The position numbers and the translations under genes were made by a program. The notes beneath the pieces were generated by a model, which was given only the letters and a program-made list of their open reading frames with translations, was not told where the DNA came from and did no database searches. A stretch of 64,000 bases of DNA from Amycolatopsis deserti (lineage in GTDB: Bacteria; Actinomycetota; Actinomycetes; Mycobacteriales; Pseudonocardiaceae): the NCBI RefSeq assembly GCF_014653945.1, contig NZ_BNAU01000008.1, positions 281,421-345,420 on the forward strand, read 5' to 3'. Position 1 is the first letter of the stretch. Each line of letters opens with the position of its first letter. Positions 6,729 to 14,260 of this stretch are shown here, one piece after another.

Positions 6729-8258
6729 GTGGACTTCGACGTCGCAGTCATCGGCTACGGGCCGGTGGGCAAGCTGCTGGCGATCCAGCTGGGCCGGCGC
6801 GGGCACCGGGTGGTCGTCCTCGACCGCAACGAGGCCGACTACCCGCTGCCCCGCGCGGTGACGCACTGCTCGGACTTCGCGCGGATCCTGCAGTCGGTGG
6901 GGCTGCCGCCGTCGGCGATCCCGGACATCACCGAGCCCTACGACGACCTGTACGTGTGGCGCAACGGCGACGGCGAGACGCTGGTCGAGGTCGACTGGAG
7001 CGGGCGCGGCGAATCCGGCTGGTACAACACGTACTTCTTCAGCCAGCCCGCGCTGGAGGCCCGGCTGGACTCGATCATCCGCGGCCTGCCGTCGGTGCGC
7101 GTGCTGCGCGGCTGGGAGGCGACCGGCGTGGACGCGGCCACCGGGGTGGTTTCGGCGTGCCGGGGGAGCGAGCGGCTCGTGGTGTCGGCGTCCTGGGTGG
7201 TCGGCGCGGACGGGGCGAACAGCCGCGTCCGCGGGTGGGCCGGGATCGGCTGGCACGACGAGGGGTACTTCCACGACTGGCTGGTGGTCGACGTCAAACC
7301 CCGGCCGGAGCTGCGTTTCCCGCACATCGCCACGCAGTCCTGCGACGTGCGGCGGCCCTCGACGATGGTGCCGGGCGGGCCCGGGCGGCGGCGGTGGGAA
7401 TTCATGCGGCTGCCGCACGAGTCCAAACAGGACCTGAACTGCGTGGAGAAGGCGTGGGAACTGCTCGCGCCGCACGGGATCACGCCCGAGAACGCCGAGC
7501 TGGACCGGCACTCGACCTACACCTTCCAGGCCGGCTGGGCGCGGCGGTGGCGGGCCGGCCGGGTGCTGCTGGCCGGGGACGCGGCGCACCTGATGCCGCC
7601 GTTCGCCGGGCAGGGGCTCGGCGCGGGGGTGCGGGACGTGATGAACCTCGGGTGGAAGCTGGACCTGGTGCTGCGCGGCCTGGCGGGGGCGGAGCTGCTG
7701 GACACCTACGGCAGTGAGCGTCTGCACCACGCACGGGCGTTCGTGCGGTTCTCGGTGGAGCTGGGGAAGGTCATCTGCATCGCCGACCCGGCGGAGGCCG
7801 CGGAACGGGACCGCCGGATGATCGCGTCCCGCGCGGCGGGCGGCAAGCCCCCGGCGCCCCCGCGGCCGGGGCTGGGGCCGGGCGTGCACACCGGCCCCGC
7901 GGGCGGCGGCCTGGCGCTGCAGGGCCGCGTGTCGGTGGGTGGCAGATCCGGCCTGTTCGACGACGTCTTCGGCGGCCCGGGAGCGCTGATCACCCGTGAA
8001 CCGTGTGTGGTGGACGGCTTGGCGGAGCTGGACATCCCGGTGGTCGCGTTGAGCGAGGTGACCGATGTGGACGGCACCTACACCCGCTGGCTGTCCGAAC
8101 TGGACGCTCCTGCGGTGCTGATCCGGCCGGACTTCCACGTCTTCGGCACCGGCGAACCGGAGTGGCTCGCCGCGGAGTTCGTCGCGGCGGTTCAGGGTCG
8201 CCGCAGGCCCATGCCCCGCGAGATCGCCAGCGCCGTCGCGCGCACGACCTGCTCGTAG
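6729..8258 (+). CDS. FAD-dependent aromatic hydroxylase (MhpA-like), 509 aa
   Basis: A class A flavoprotein monooxygenase. The FAD-binding VIGYGPVGKLLAI lies at residues 6-18, the DG motif GADGANSRVR at about 159, and the GD motif LLAGDAAHLMPPFAGQGLGA at about 278. The length with a thioredoxin-like C-terminal part matches hydroxyphenylpropionate and resorcinol hydroxylases. The GTG start at 6729 is preceded by GGGAGG; the open frame extends upstream in another gene's shadow. It probably forms an operon with the FAH-type gene. Oddly its last 67 bp lie on top of the 3' end of the convergent IclR gene, so the final about 22 residues may be non-essential. Confidence 0.88.
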   Translation: MDFDVAVIGYGPVGKLLAIQLGRRGHRVVVLDRNEADYPLPRAVTHCSDFARILQSVGLPPSAIPDITEPYDDLYVWRNGDGETLVEVDWSGRGESGWYNTYFFSQPALEARLDSIIRGLPSVRVLRGWEATGVDAATGVVSACRGSERLVVSASWVVGADGANSRVRGWAGIGWHDEGYFHDWLVVDVKPRPELRFPHIATQSCDVRRPSTMVPGGPGRRRWEFMRLPHESKQDLNCVEKAWELLAPHGITPENAELDRHSTYTFQAGWARRWRAGRVLLAGDAAHLMPPFAGQGLGAGVRDVMNLGWKLDLVLRGLAGAELLDTYGSERLHHARAFVRFSVELGKVICIADPAEAAERDRRMIASRAAGGKPPAPPRPGLGPGVHTGPAGGGLALQGRVSVGGRSGLFDDVFGGPGALITREPCVVDGLAELDIPVVALSEVTDVDGTYTRWLSELDAPAVLIRPDFHVFGTGEPEWLAAEFVAAVQGRRRPMPREIASAVARTTCS

Positions 8259-8959
8259 GCCCGCGGCCGCGCCGCCCCGGCCGGCACCACCACCGACACC
8301 GCCGCGACGAGCGTGCCCGTGTGGTCGTGGATCGGCGCGGCCACCGACGACACCGGCGCCGGCTTGCGGCGGTCGAAGATCGCCATGCCCTGGCGCCGCG
8401 TGTCGGCCAGGCGACGGCGCAACTTGACGCCCTCCGCGGCGGACAGCTCCGCGAACCGCTCCTCCAGAAGCTCCGGCGGCGCGCCCGACAGCAGCACGAT
8501 CCCGACCCCCGTGTCGTGCAAGGGAAGCCGCCCGCCAACCCGGTACGCGATCTCCACCGCGCCACGCGTCGACAGCCGCTCCACCAGCAGCGCCTCGGCG
8601 CCGTCCCGCACCGCGAGCAGCACGTGCTGCCGCGTCACCTCGTGCAGGTCCTCCAGGTAGGGCAGCGCGACCTCCCGCAACCCGTGACTGCGCGGCGCCA
8701 GCGACGCGATCTCGAACAGCCGCAGGCCCACCACGTACCGGCCGCGCTCGTCCCGTTCCAGCGCGCCCCACTCCCGCAACCGCGCCGCCAGCCGCACCGC
8801 GGTGCTGCGCGGCACGCCCGCCCGGCGGCTCAGGTCCGCCAGGCCCAGCGCGCGGTGCTCCTCGTCGAACGCGGCCAGCAGCGACAGCGCCCGGTCCACC
8901 ACCGGCGCGCCGCTCTTCGGCCGCTTGCCACGTCGCGCGACCGGGGGTTCGCCATCCAT
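8192..8959 (-). CDS. IclR-family transcriptional regulator, 255 aa
   Basis: A winged helix-turn-helix (LADLSRRAGVPRSTAVRLAA) at about residues 30-70 is followed by the IclR ligand-binding domain. I start at the ATG at 8959, giving the usual family length; the open frame runs further to 9079 but the added part has no family resemblance. It is divergent from the esterase at 9066 and convergent with the FAD hydroxylase, overlapping it by 67 bp. A small inverted repeat GTCTG-A-CAGAC sits 8 bp upstream of the start. Likely targets are the esterase and second FAD hydroxylase to its right. Confidence 0.88.
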   Translation of the reverse strand: MDGEPPVARRGKRPKSGAPVVDRALSLLAAFDEEHRALGLADLSRRAGVPRSTAVRLAARLREWGALERDERGRYVVGLRLFEIASLAPRSHGLREVALPYLEDLHEVTRQHVLLAVRDGAEALLVERLSTRGAVEIAYRVGGRLPLHDTGVGIVLLSGAPPELLEERFAELSAAEGVKLRRRLADTRRQGMAIFDRRKPAPVSSVAAPIHDHTGTLVAAVSVVVPAGAARPRAYEQVVRATALAISRGMGLRRP

Positions 8960-8966
8960 CCGTCGA

Positions 8967-8977
8967 GTCTGACAGAC
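8967..8977. promoter_or_regulatory. Short inverted repeat between IclR and esterase genes
   Basis: GTCTG-A-CAGAC has perfect 5-bp arms and lies directly before the IclR start in the divergent gap (8960-9065). It may be an autoregulatory site, but it is short. Confidence 0.35.
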
Positions 8978-9065
8978 CCAACCAATGGAACGCGCGCTGT
9001 CCCGCCGGAACCGACCGCCCGATACTGGGGCGCACCGGACCACCGCCGATCCGAACGAGGTGATC

Positions 9066-9866
9066 ATGACCCGCCGCACACTCGAGTACGCCGCGGTCCC
9101 GGGGTTCCGGCCGCTGCTGCTGGACCTCCACCGCGGGCAGACACCGGGGCCGGCGCCCCTCGTGGTGTTCGTGCACGGCGGCGGCTGGCGCGTCGGCAGC
9201 CGGGAGAGCTTCGGCCCGATGTTCGCGGACTGGTCGCCCAGCCCGTTCGAGCGGCTCGCCGACGCCGGGTTCGCCGTGGCGAGCGTGGACTACCGGCTCA
9301 CCGGCGAGGCGCCGTTCCCCGCCCAGCTCGACGACGTGTCCGCCGCCTTCGCCTGGCTACGCGACCACGCCGGCGAACTGGACCTGGACACCGACCGGAT
9401 CGTCGTGTGGGGCGAGTCAGCCGGCGGGCACCTCGCCGCGCTGGCCGGGCTGCGAGAGCCGGGCGTGGTCGCGGTCGTCGACTGGTACGGCCCCGCCGAC
9501 CTGACCGCGCTGGAGGCGGACCTGGCCGAGGCCGGACTGGTCGCCCAGCCCGCGCCGGGATCCATCGAGACCCGCGAGGCACTGCTGCTCCGCGACGCCT
9601 CCCCGGCCGACGCCAGCCCGGTCACGCACGTCCACACCGGAGCACCGCCTTTCCTGCTTCTGCACGGGAAATCCGACCGGTTCGTCCCGTGCGCCCAGTC
9701 GCGGCGGCTGGCCGAGGCGCTCACCGCGGCCGGCTCCGAAGTGGACCTTCGGCTGTTCGACGGCGCCGACCACATGTGGCTCGGCAATGCCGATCTCGCC
9801 GCCACCGCCTTCGACCTCTCACTCGAATTCGCCCGTACTCACTGCTTTGGGGGACACGTTGCCTGA
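9066..9866 (+). CDS. Alpha/beta hydrolase (esterase), 266 aa
   Basis: The oxyanion-hole block FVHGGGWRVGS and the nucleophile elbow WGESAGGHLAAL (serine near residue 119) identify a hormone-sensitive-lipase-like esterase. The late LHGKSDRFVPC supplies the aspartate and FDGADHMWLG the histidine of the triad. The ATG at 9066 is used because it has GAGGTG just upstream; the open frame from 8985 would read through the promoter region. Its stop overlaps the TTG start of the next FAD hydroxylase by 8 bp, so the two are coupled. It probably cleaves an ester or lactone of the aromatic compound handled by that enzyme. Confidence 0.85.
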   Translation: MTRRTLEYAAVPGFRPLLLDLHRGQTPGPAPLVVFVHGGGWRVGSRESFGPMFADWSPSPFERLADAGFAVASVDYRLTGEAPFPAQLDDVSAAFAWLRDHAGELDLDTDRIVVWGESAGGHLAALAGLREPGVVAVVDWYGPADLTALEADLAEAGLVAQPAPGSIETREALLLRDASPADASPVTHVHTGAPPFLLLHGKSDRFVPCAQSRRLAEALTAAGSEVDLRLFDGADHMWLGNADLAATAFDLSLEFARTHCFGGHVA

Positions 9867-11463
9867 TCACTTTCCGGTTCTCATCGCGGGCGGCGGCCCC
9901 AGCGGGCTCGCCGTCGCGATCGAGCTGGGCCGCGCGGACATCCCGTGCCTGCTGGTCGAACCCCGCGAGACCGTCACCGGCGACCGGCCGCGCGCCAAGA
10001 CGACCAGCGCCCGCACGATGGAGCTGCTGCGCCGCTGGGGACTGGCCGACCGGGTCCGCGCGGCCGCGCCGCTGCCCGTGTCGCACGCGCAGGACGTGGT
10101 GTTCTGCACCAGCCTCACCGGGCACGAGATCACCCGGTTCCCCAACGCGTTCGCGATGCACGCGGGGCGGCGGGACGAGTTCGCCGAGTGCGGCCAGCAG
10201 ATCCCGCAGCCGATCGTGGAGCAGGTGCTGCGCGAGGCGGTCGCGGAACTGCCGTCGGTGCGGACCCGCTTCGGCTGGCGGCTGGTGTCCGCCGAGGACG
10301 GTGCCGCCGGGGTCCGGGCGTCGATCGCCGGGCCGGACGGCGCGGTCCGCGAGGTGACGGCCGACTACCTGATCGGCTGCGACGGGGCCGGCGGCATCAC
10401 GCGGGACGTGATCGGCGCGCGGTACTCCGGCGGGAGCGGTGAGCTGCCCAACCTGAACATCACCTTCCGCGCGCCCGCCCTGACCGACGAGACGGTGTGC
10501 GCACGGGCGGTCCACTACTGGGTGCTCGGCGCCGAGCTCGGCGGGATCGTCGGGCGGATGGACACCGACGGCACGTGGTGGGCGATCGCGCAGGGCGTGG
10601 ACGTTCGGGACGGCGACGTCGACCCGGCCGCTCTGGTGCGGCGGCTCATCGGGGCGGAGGTCGAGGTCGAGGTGCAGGCGACCGATCCCTGGGTGGCGCG
10701 GATGCTGCTGGTGGACCGGTATCGCGGGGAGCGCACGTTCCTGGTCGGCGACGCGGCGCACCTGAACCCGCCGTGGGGCGGGCACGGGTACAACACGTGC
10801 GTCGGGGACGCGGTGAACCTGGCGTGGAAGCTGGTCGCGGTGCTGCGCGGCTGGGCCGGACCGGCGCTGCTGGACAGCTACGAGCCGGAGCGGCGCCCGG
10901 TGGCGCGGCAGACGATCGCGGACGCGGCGGCGCAGGAGAACCACCTGGCGCGGGCGTTCGCGCACCCCGACATCGACGCCGCGACCCCGGCGGGCGCGGC
11001 GCGGCGGGCTCGCGTCGCCGAGGCGCTGTCCGCCAAACGCGGCGAGTTCCACAGCCTCGGCCTGGTGCTCGGCTACCACTACGCCGGCTCGCCGATCGTC
11101 GTGGACGACGGCTCGCCGGTGCCCGCGCACGAACCGCTGACCTACCACGGCTCGGCGCGCCCGGGAACGCGCCTGCCGCACCGGTGGCTGCCGGACGGTT
11201 CGTCGCTGTTCGACCACCTCGGACCGGGCTTCACCCTCCTGCGTCTGGATCCGGTGCCGGTGGAGTCCTTTGTGGAGTCGGCCCGTGCCCGTGGCCTGCC
11301 GCTGACGGTGCTGGACCTGCCCGGGCTGCCCGGCAAGGACTCCTACGGCGCCCCGCTGCTACTGATCCGCCCCGACCAGCACATAGCCTGGCGCGGCACC
11401 ACCCCGACCGCCGAGGTCCTCGACATCGCCCGCGGCGCGCACGCCGCTGTGCTCAGCCGCTGA
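9859..11463 (+). CDS. FAD-dependent aromatic monooxygenase, 534 aa
   Basis: A second class A flavin hydroxylase. The dinucleotide fold VLIAGGGPSGLAVAIELG lies at residues 7-24, the DG motif IGCDGAGGITR near 172, and FLVGDAAHLNPPWGGHGYN near 295. It resembles phenol and polyketide hydroxylases with a thioredoxin-like C-terminal domain ending LLLIRPDQHIAWRG. The TTG start at 9859 is preceded by GGGGGA and lies inside the esterase gene's last codons; no ATG or GTG fits better. Downstream the operon continues, after a duplicated leader, with an MFS porter. Substrate cannot be read from sequence. Confidence 0.85.
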   Translation: MPDHFPVLIAGGGPSGLAVAIELGRADIPCLLVEPRETVTGDRPRAKTTSARTMELLRRWGLADRVRAAAPLPVSHAQDVVFCTSLTGHEITRFPNAFAMHAGRRDEFAECGQQIPQPIVEQVLREAVAELPSVRTRFGWRLVSAEDGAAGVRASIAGPDGAVREVTADYLIGCDGAGGITRDVIGARYSGGSGELPNLNITFRAPALTDETVCARAVHYWVLGAELGGIVGRMDTDGTWWAIAQGVDVRDGDVDPAALVRRLIGAEVEVEVQATDPWVARMLLVDRYRGERTFLVGDAAHLNPPWGGHGYNTCVGDAVNLAWKLVAVLRGWAGPALLDSYEPERRPVARQTIADAAAQENHLARAFAHPDIDAATPAGAARRARVAEALSAKRGEFHSLGLVLGYHYAGSPIVVDDGSPVPAHEPLTYHGSARPGTRLPHRWLPDGSSLFDHLGPGFTLLRLDPVPVESFVESARARGLPLTVLDLPGLPGKDSYGAPLLLIRPDQHIAWRGTTPTAEVLDIARGAHAAVLSR

Positions 11464-11470
11464 TCTTCCC

Positions 11471-11786
11471 CCGCTCCCCGTCTCAGTGTGGAGGCACCTT
11501 GAGCATCGAACCCACCGCCGCGCGCGCAGCCTTCGGGGGCGGCTCTTTTCGTCCGGGTGCGCGCGGGCGAGATGGGCGTTCCCTGCGAGGCCGCATAGTC
11601 ACGATCGCCAAGGGATGTGGGCGTTACCGCCGCACCTGCCACCCATGACGCGGCTCCGCTCGCCTGGGCCCGGCCGGCTGCGCCGCTTGCCAACCGCGCC
11701 ACGTGCTTGCTCCCTCCATCCCCTCCTGTCCGCTCCCCGTCTCAGTGTGGAGGCACCTTGAGCATCGAACCCACGGCCGCGCGCGC
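11471..11786. repeat. 57-bp direct duplication of the MFS gene's leader and start
   Basis: Positions 11471-11527 and 11730-11786 match at 56 of 57 bases, 259 bp apart. Each copy contains the GGAGG, the TTG start and the first about ten codons of the MFS gene at 11758. The 202 bp between them (11528-11729) is unrelated to the gene. Either the leader was duplicated or an element was inserted with a long duplication. Confidence 0.85.
11499..11648 (+). other. 49-codon upstream ORF sharing the MFS start region
   Basis: The first repeat copy supplies its own GGAGG and TTG, opening a frame that begins like the MFS protein (SIEPTAARA) and then diverges into Gly/Arg-rich sequence ending at 11648. It is probably a non-functional 5' fragment. 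Since the signal is identical to the real one, it may be translated and could influence the downstream gene. Confidence 0.4.
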
Positions 11787-13146
11787 CACCGACGCCGCGG
11801 CCCTCCTCGCCCGCGTCGAGCGGATTCCGCTGACCCGCTACCACCTCCGGGTGGCCTCGATACTGGGCGTCGGCACGTTCTTCGACTCCTTCGACGCCCT
11901 CATCCTGTCCGTCGCGCTCACCGCGGTCCTCACCACGCTCGGCGCGCCGCTCTCGGTCGCCGGGACGCTCATCGCCGTCGGGTACGTCGGCCAGATCGCC
12001 GGCGCCATCCTCTTCGGCGTCATCAGCGAACGCTACGGCCGCAAGACCGCCTTCGTCGCCGCCTCCGCCCTGTTCGGCCTCCTCGCGCTGGCCTCGGCCA
12101 TCGCCTGGAACGTCGAAAGCCTGATGGCCTTCCGCCTCATCCAGGGCATCGGCCTGGGCGCCGAAGTGCCCGTCGCCGCGACGATCTTCAACGAGTTCGT
12201 CCGCGCCCGCGCCCGCGGCCGGATCGTGCTCGTCTACGAAAGCCTCTTCGTGTGGGGCATCCTCGGCGCCACGCTCGTCGGCGCGCTGTTCCTGTCCGTG
12301 TTCCCGCCCGAGGACGCCTGGCGCTGGCTGTTCGTGATCTCCGGCGTCCCGGTGCTCACCGCGGTGTGGGCGCACTTCCGCCTGCCCGAGTCGCCGCGCC
12401 ACCTCATCCACCGCGGCGACCTGGCAGCCGCCACCGAGATCGTCGAGGCGATGGAGGCCAGCGCCCGCCGCGGCGGCCGCATCCTGGAAGAACCGCACAA
12501 ACCCGCCGACGTGCGGCCCGAGCCGCCCACCCGCTTCGGTGAGCTGTTCTCCCGCGACTACCGCGGCCGCACGCTCACCCTGTGGTGCATCTGGTTCACC
12601 ACGTTCCTGCCGCTGGGCGGGTTCACGTCCTGGATGCCGACGCTGCTGGTCCGCGTCGGCCACCTCACCCCGGCCGTCGCGTCCCTGCTCACCGGCGGCA
12701 TCGTGGTCGGCAACCTCATCGCCCTCTACGTCAGCGCGTCCTCTTTGGACAAGCTGGGCCGCCGGTTCTGGTTCGCCGCCGGGTACGGGCTGGCCCTGGC
12801 CGGCAGCGTCGGCGGCGTGCTGCTCGGCTCGACCGGCTGGGTGGCGCTGTTCGTGTGCGGCGCGCTGGTGCTGTTCGGCGTGAACATCAACGCGCCACTG
12901 GCCTACCTCTACACCGCCGAGCTCTACCCGACGCGGATGCGCGCCTGGGCCACGATGGTCGGCAGCACGATGCGCAACCTCGCGTCGGTCATCGCGCCGA
13001 TCACCATCGGCCTGCTGCTCGGCGCCGCCACCGGAGTCGTGTGGAGCTTCGCGCTGACCGCCGCCGTGCTGTTGATCGGGCTGCTGGTCGTGCTCCGCTT
13101 CGGCATCGAGACCAAGCAGCGGCGGCTGGAGGAGCTGGCGCGATGA
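11758..13146 (+). CDS. MFS metabolite transporter, 462 aa
   Basis: A 12-TM major facilitator of the metabolite/H+ symporter type. Visible landmarks are GTFFDSFDALILSVAL in helix 1, the loop motif GVISERYGRKTAF, the RIQGIGLGAEVPVA-like helix 4-5 region (RLIQGIGLGAEVPVA), a central cytoplasmic loop, and the C-terminal YTAELYPTRMRAWATM. These resemble niacin/aromatic-acid porters such as NiaP and PcaK relatives. The TTG at 11758 has GGAGG upstream; the longer open frame from 11617 reads through the 202-bp insert. It follows the FAD hydroxylase at 295 bp and may carry its substrate. The MarR gene is convergent, 5 bp away. Confidence 0.87.
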   Translation: MSIEPTAARATDAAALLARVERIPLTRYHLRVASILGVGTFFDSFDALILSVALTAVLTTLGAPLSVAGTLIAVGYVGQIAGAILFGVISERYGRKTAFVAASALFGLLALASAIAWNVESLMAFRLIQGIGLGAEVPVAATIFNEFVRARARGRIVLVYESLFVWGILGATLVGALFLSVFPPEDAWRWLFVISGVPVLTAVWAHFRLPESPRHLIHRGDLAAATEIVEAMEASARRGGRILEEPHKPADVRPEPPTRFGELFSRDYRGRTLTLWCIWFTTFLPLGGFTSWMPTLLVRVGHLTPAVASLLTGGIVVGNLIALYVSASSLDKLGRRFWFAAGYGLALAGSVGGVLLGSTGWVALFVCGALVLFGVNINAPLAYLYTAELYPTRMRAWATMVGSTMRNLASVIAPITIGLLLGAATGVVWSFALTAAVLLIGLLVVLRFGIETKQRRLEELAR

Positions 13147-13151
13147 CCCGG

Positions 13152-13583
13152 TCAGGAGGGCGGGCGGTCCCAGTCGGCGTGCAGCGCCGCGCGCAGGGCC
13201 CGCACCGGTTCACGCCCGATCCGGCGCGCCAGCGCCGCCTCGGCCCGGCGCAGGATGCCGACCGCGGTCCGGTGCGTCCGCTCGCCCTCCGCGGTGCGCC
13301 GCACCAGGCGCTGCCGTCCGGACGAGGGGTCCGGCACCTGTTCCAGCAGCCCGAGCCGGGTCAGCGCCTGGACGGCCTGGTGCGCCGTCTGCCGGGTCAC
13401 GCCCATGCGGCGGGCCAGTTCGGACACCGTCGTGCCGCCCGCGTCGAGCACCGCGAACAGCCCGACCTGGGTGCCCGACACCGGCGCCGCGCCCGCCCGG
13501 GCCAGCCCGGCGATCAGGGCCTCGTCGAACCACCGCCGTGCCTCGCCGAGCGACTGGGCGAGTGTGGGTTCTTGTTGCACCAC
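13152..13583 (-). CDS. MarR-family regulator, 143 aa
   Basis: The MarR winged helix is visible around residues 50-100 (TTVSELARRMGVTRQTAHQ, then RRTAEGERTHRTAV), with helical ends for dimerisation. The frame begins with tandem GTG codons at 13583 and 13580; either can start. It is divergent from the cupin dioxygenase gene at 13634, and a 15-bp near-perfect palindrome lies in the 50-bp gap, placed to repress both. Ligands of MarR proteins in such settings are usually the phenolic substrate of the controlled enzyme, here perhaps a flavonol or related phenol. Confidence 0.87.
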   Translation of the reverse strand: MVQQEPTLAQSLGEARRWFDEALIAGLARAGAAPVSGTQVGLFAVLDAGGTTVSELARRMGVTRQTAHQAVQALTRLGLLEQVPDPSSGRQRLVRRTAEGERTHRTAVGILRRAEAALARRIGREPVRALRAALHADWDRPPS

Positions 13584-13595
13584 AACAGGATATAT

Positions 13596-13610
13596 GTCAG
13601 GCTGCCTGAC
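13596..13610. promoter_or_regulatory. Palindromic MarR operator candidate
   Basis: GTCAGGC-T-GCCTGAC is a perfect inverted repeat with 7-bp arms in the 50-bp divergent gap between the MarR gene and the quercetinase-like gene. AT-rich TATATGT next to it could hold a -10 region of the MarR gene. Confidence 0.7.
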
Positions 13611-13633
13611 GAAAGCACCGACCGGGAGACATC

Positions 13634-14194
13634 ATGACGGCAGAGTTCGCCACCCCCTACCGCCGCGCGTCGCGCATCCCCGCCGAGCCGGGCAAGCCGT
13701 ACTTCATCGAAAAGGGCGAGGGCGACCGCGCCCACCTCTTCGGCGACCTGTTCACCATCTACGCGGGCGGCGAGCAGACCGAGGGCACGTTCAACTTCTT
13801 CACCTGCGAGGGCCCGAAGGGCGACATCATCCCGGCCCACCTGCACCCCGACACCTACGAGGTGTTCTACGTGACGGCCGGCGCGGTGCGGCTGTTCGTC
13901 GAAGACACCGAGGGCAACCAGCAGGAGAAGCTGCTCACCCCCGGCGACTTCGGGTTCGTGCCGAAGAACTGCCCGCACGCCTACCAGATGGAACGGCACC
14001 ACAGCATGGTCGTCGGCGTGGCCGCCGGTCCGGGCGGGACGTTCGAGCGGTTCTTCGAAAACCTCGGCGTCCCGGCCGAGGAACTGGGGCTGCCGAAGGT
14101 GCCCGCGGTGCCGGAGCCGCACAAGTTCGGCACCGTGCCGCAGCGCTACGACGTGAAGTTCCTCCCGGAGCACCGCTGGCACACCACGCCCTGA
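13634..14194 (+). CDS. Quercetin 2,3-dioxygenase-like cupin, 186 aa
   Basis: A single-domain cupin of the quercetinase type. Cupin motif 1 is PAHLHPDTYEVFYVTAG (His near residues 69 and 71, Glu near 76) and motif 2 is PGDFGFVPKNCPHAY with the last metal ligand near 115. These four residues bind the catalytic metal. Streptomyces flavonol dioxygenases of about 185-190 aa have this form and open the heterocycle with loss of CO. The divergent MarR gene and palindrome fit substrate-inducible expression. It could act on another enol substrate; the flavonol assignment is by family. Confidence 0.8.
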   Translation: MTAEFATPYRRASRIPAEPGKPYFIEKGEGDRAHLFGDLFTIYAGGEQTEGTFNFFTCEGPKGDIIPAHLHPDTYEVFYVTAGAVRLFVEDTEGNQQEKLLTPGDFGFVPKNCPHAYQMERHHSMVVGVAAGPGGTFERFFENLGVPAEELGLPKVPAVPEPHKFGTVPQRYDVKFLPEHRWHTTP

Positions 14195-14260
14195 CGGCGC
14201 CTGTACCGTGGGCCCATCCCGCGCCCGCTGCGGGTGGTCGTCCGGTCCACGAGGTGATGC

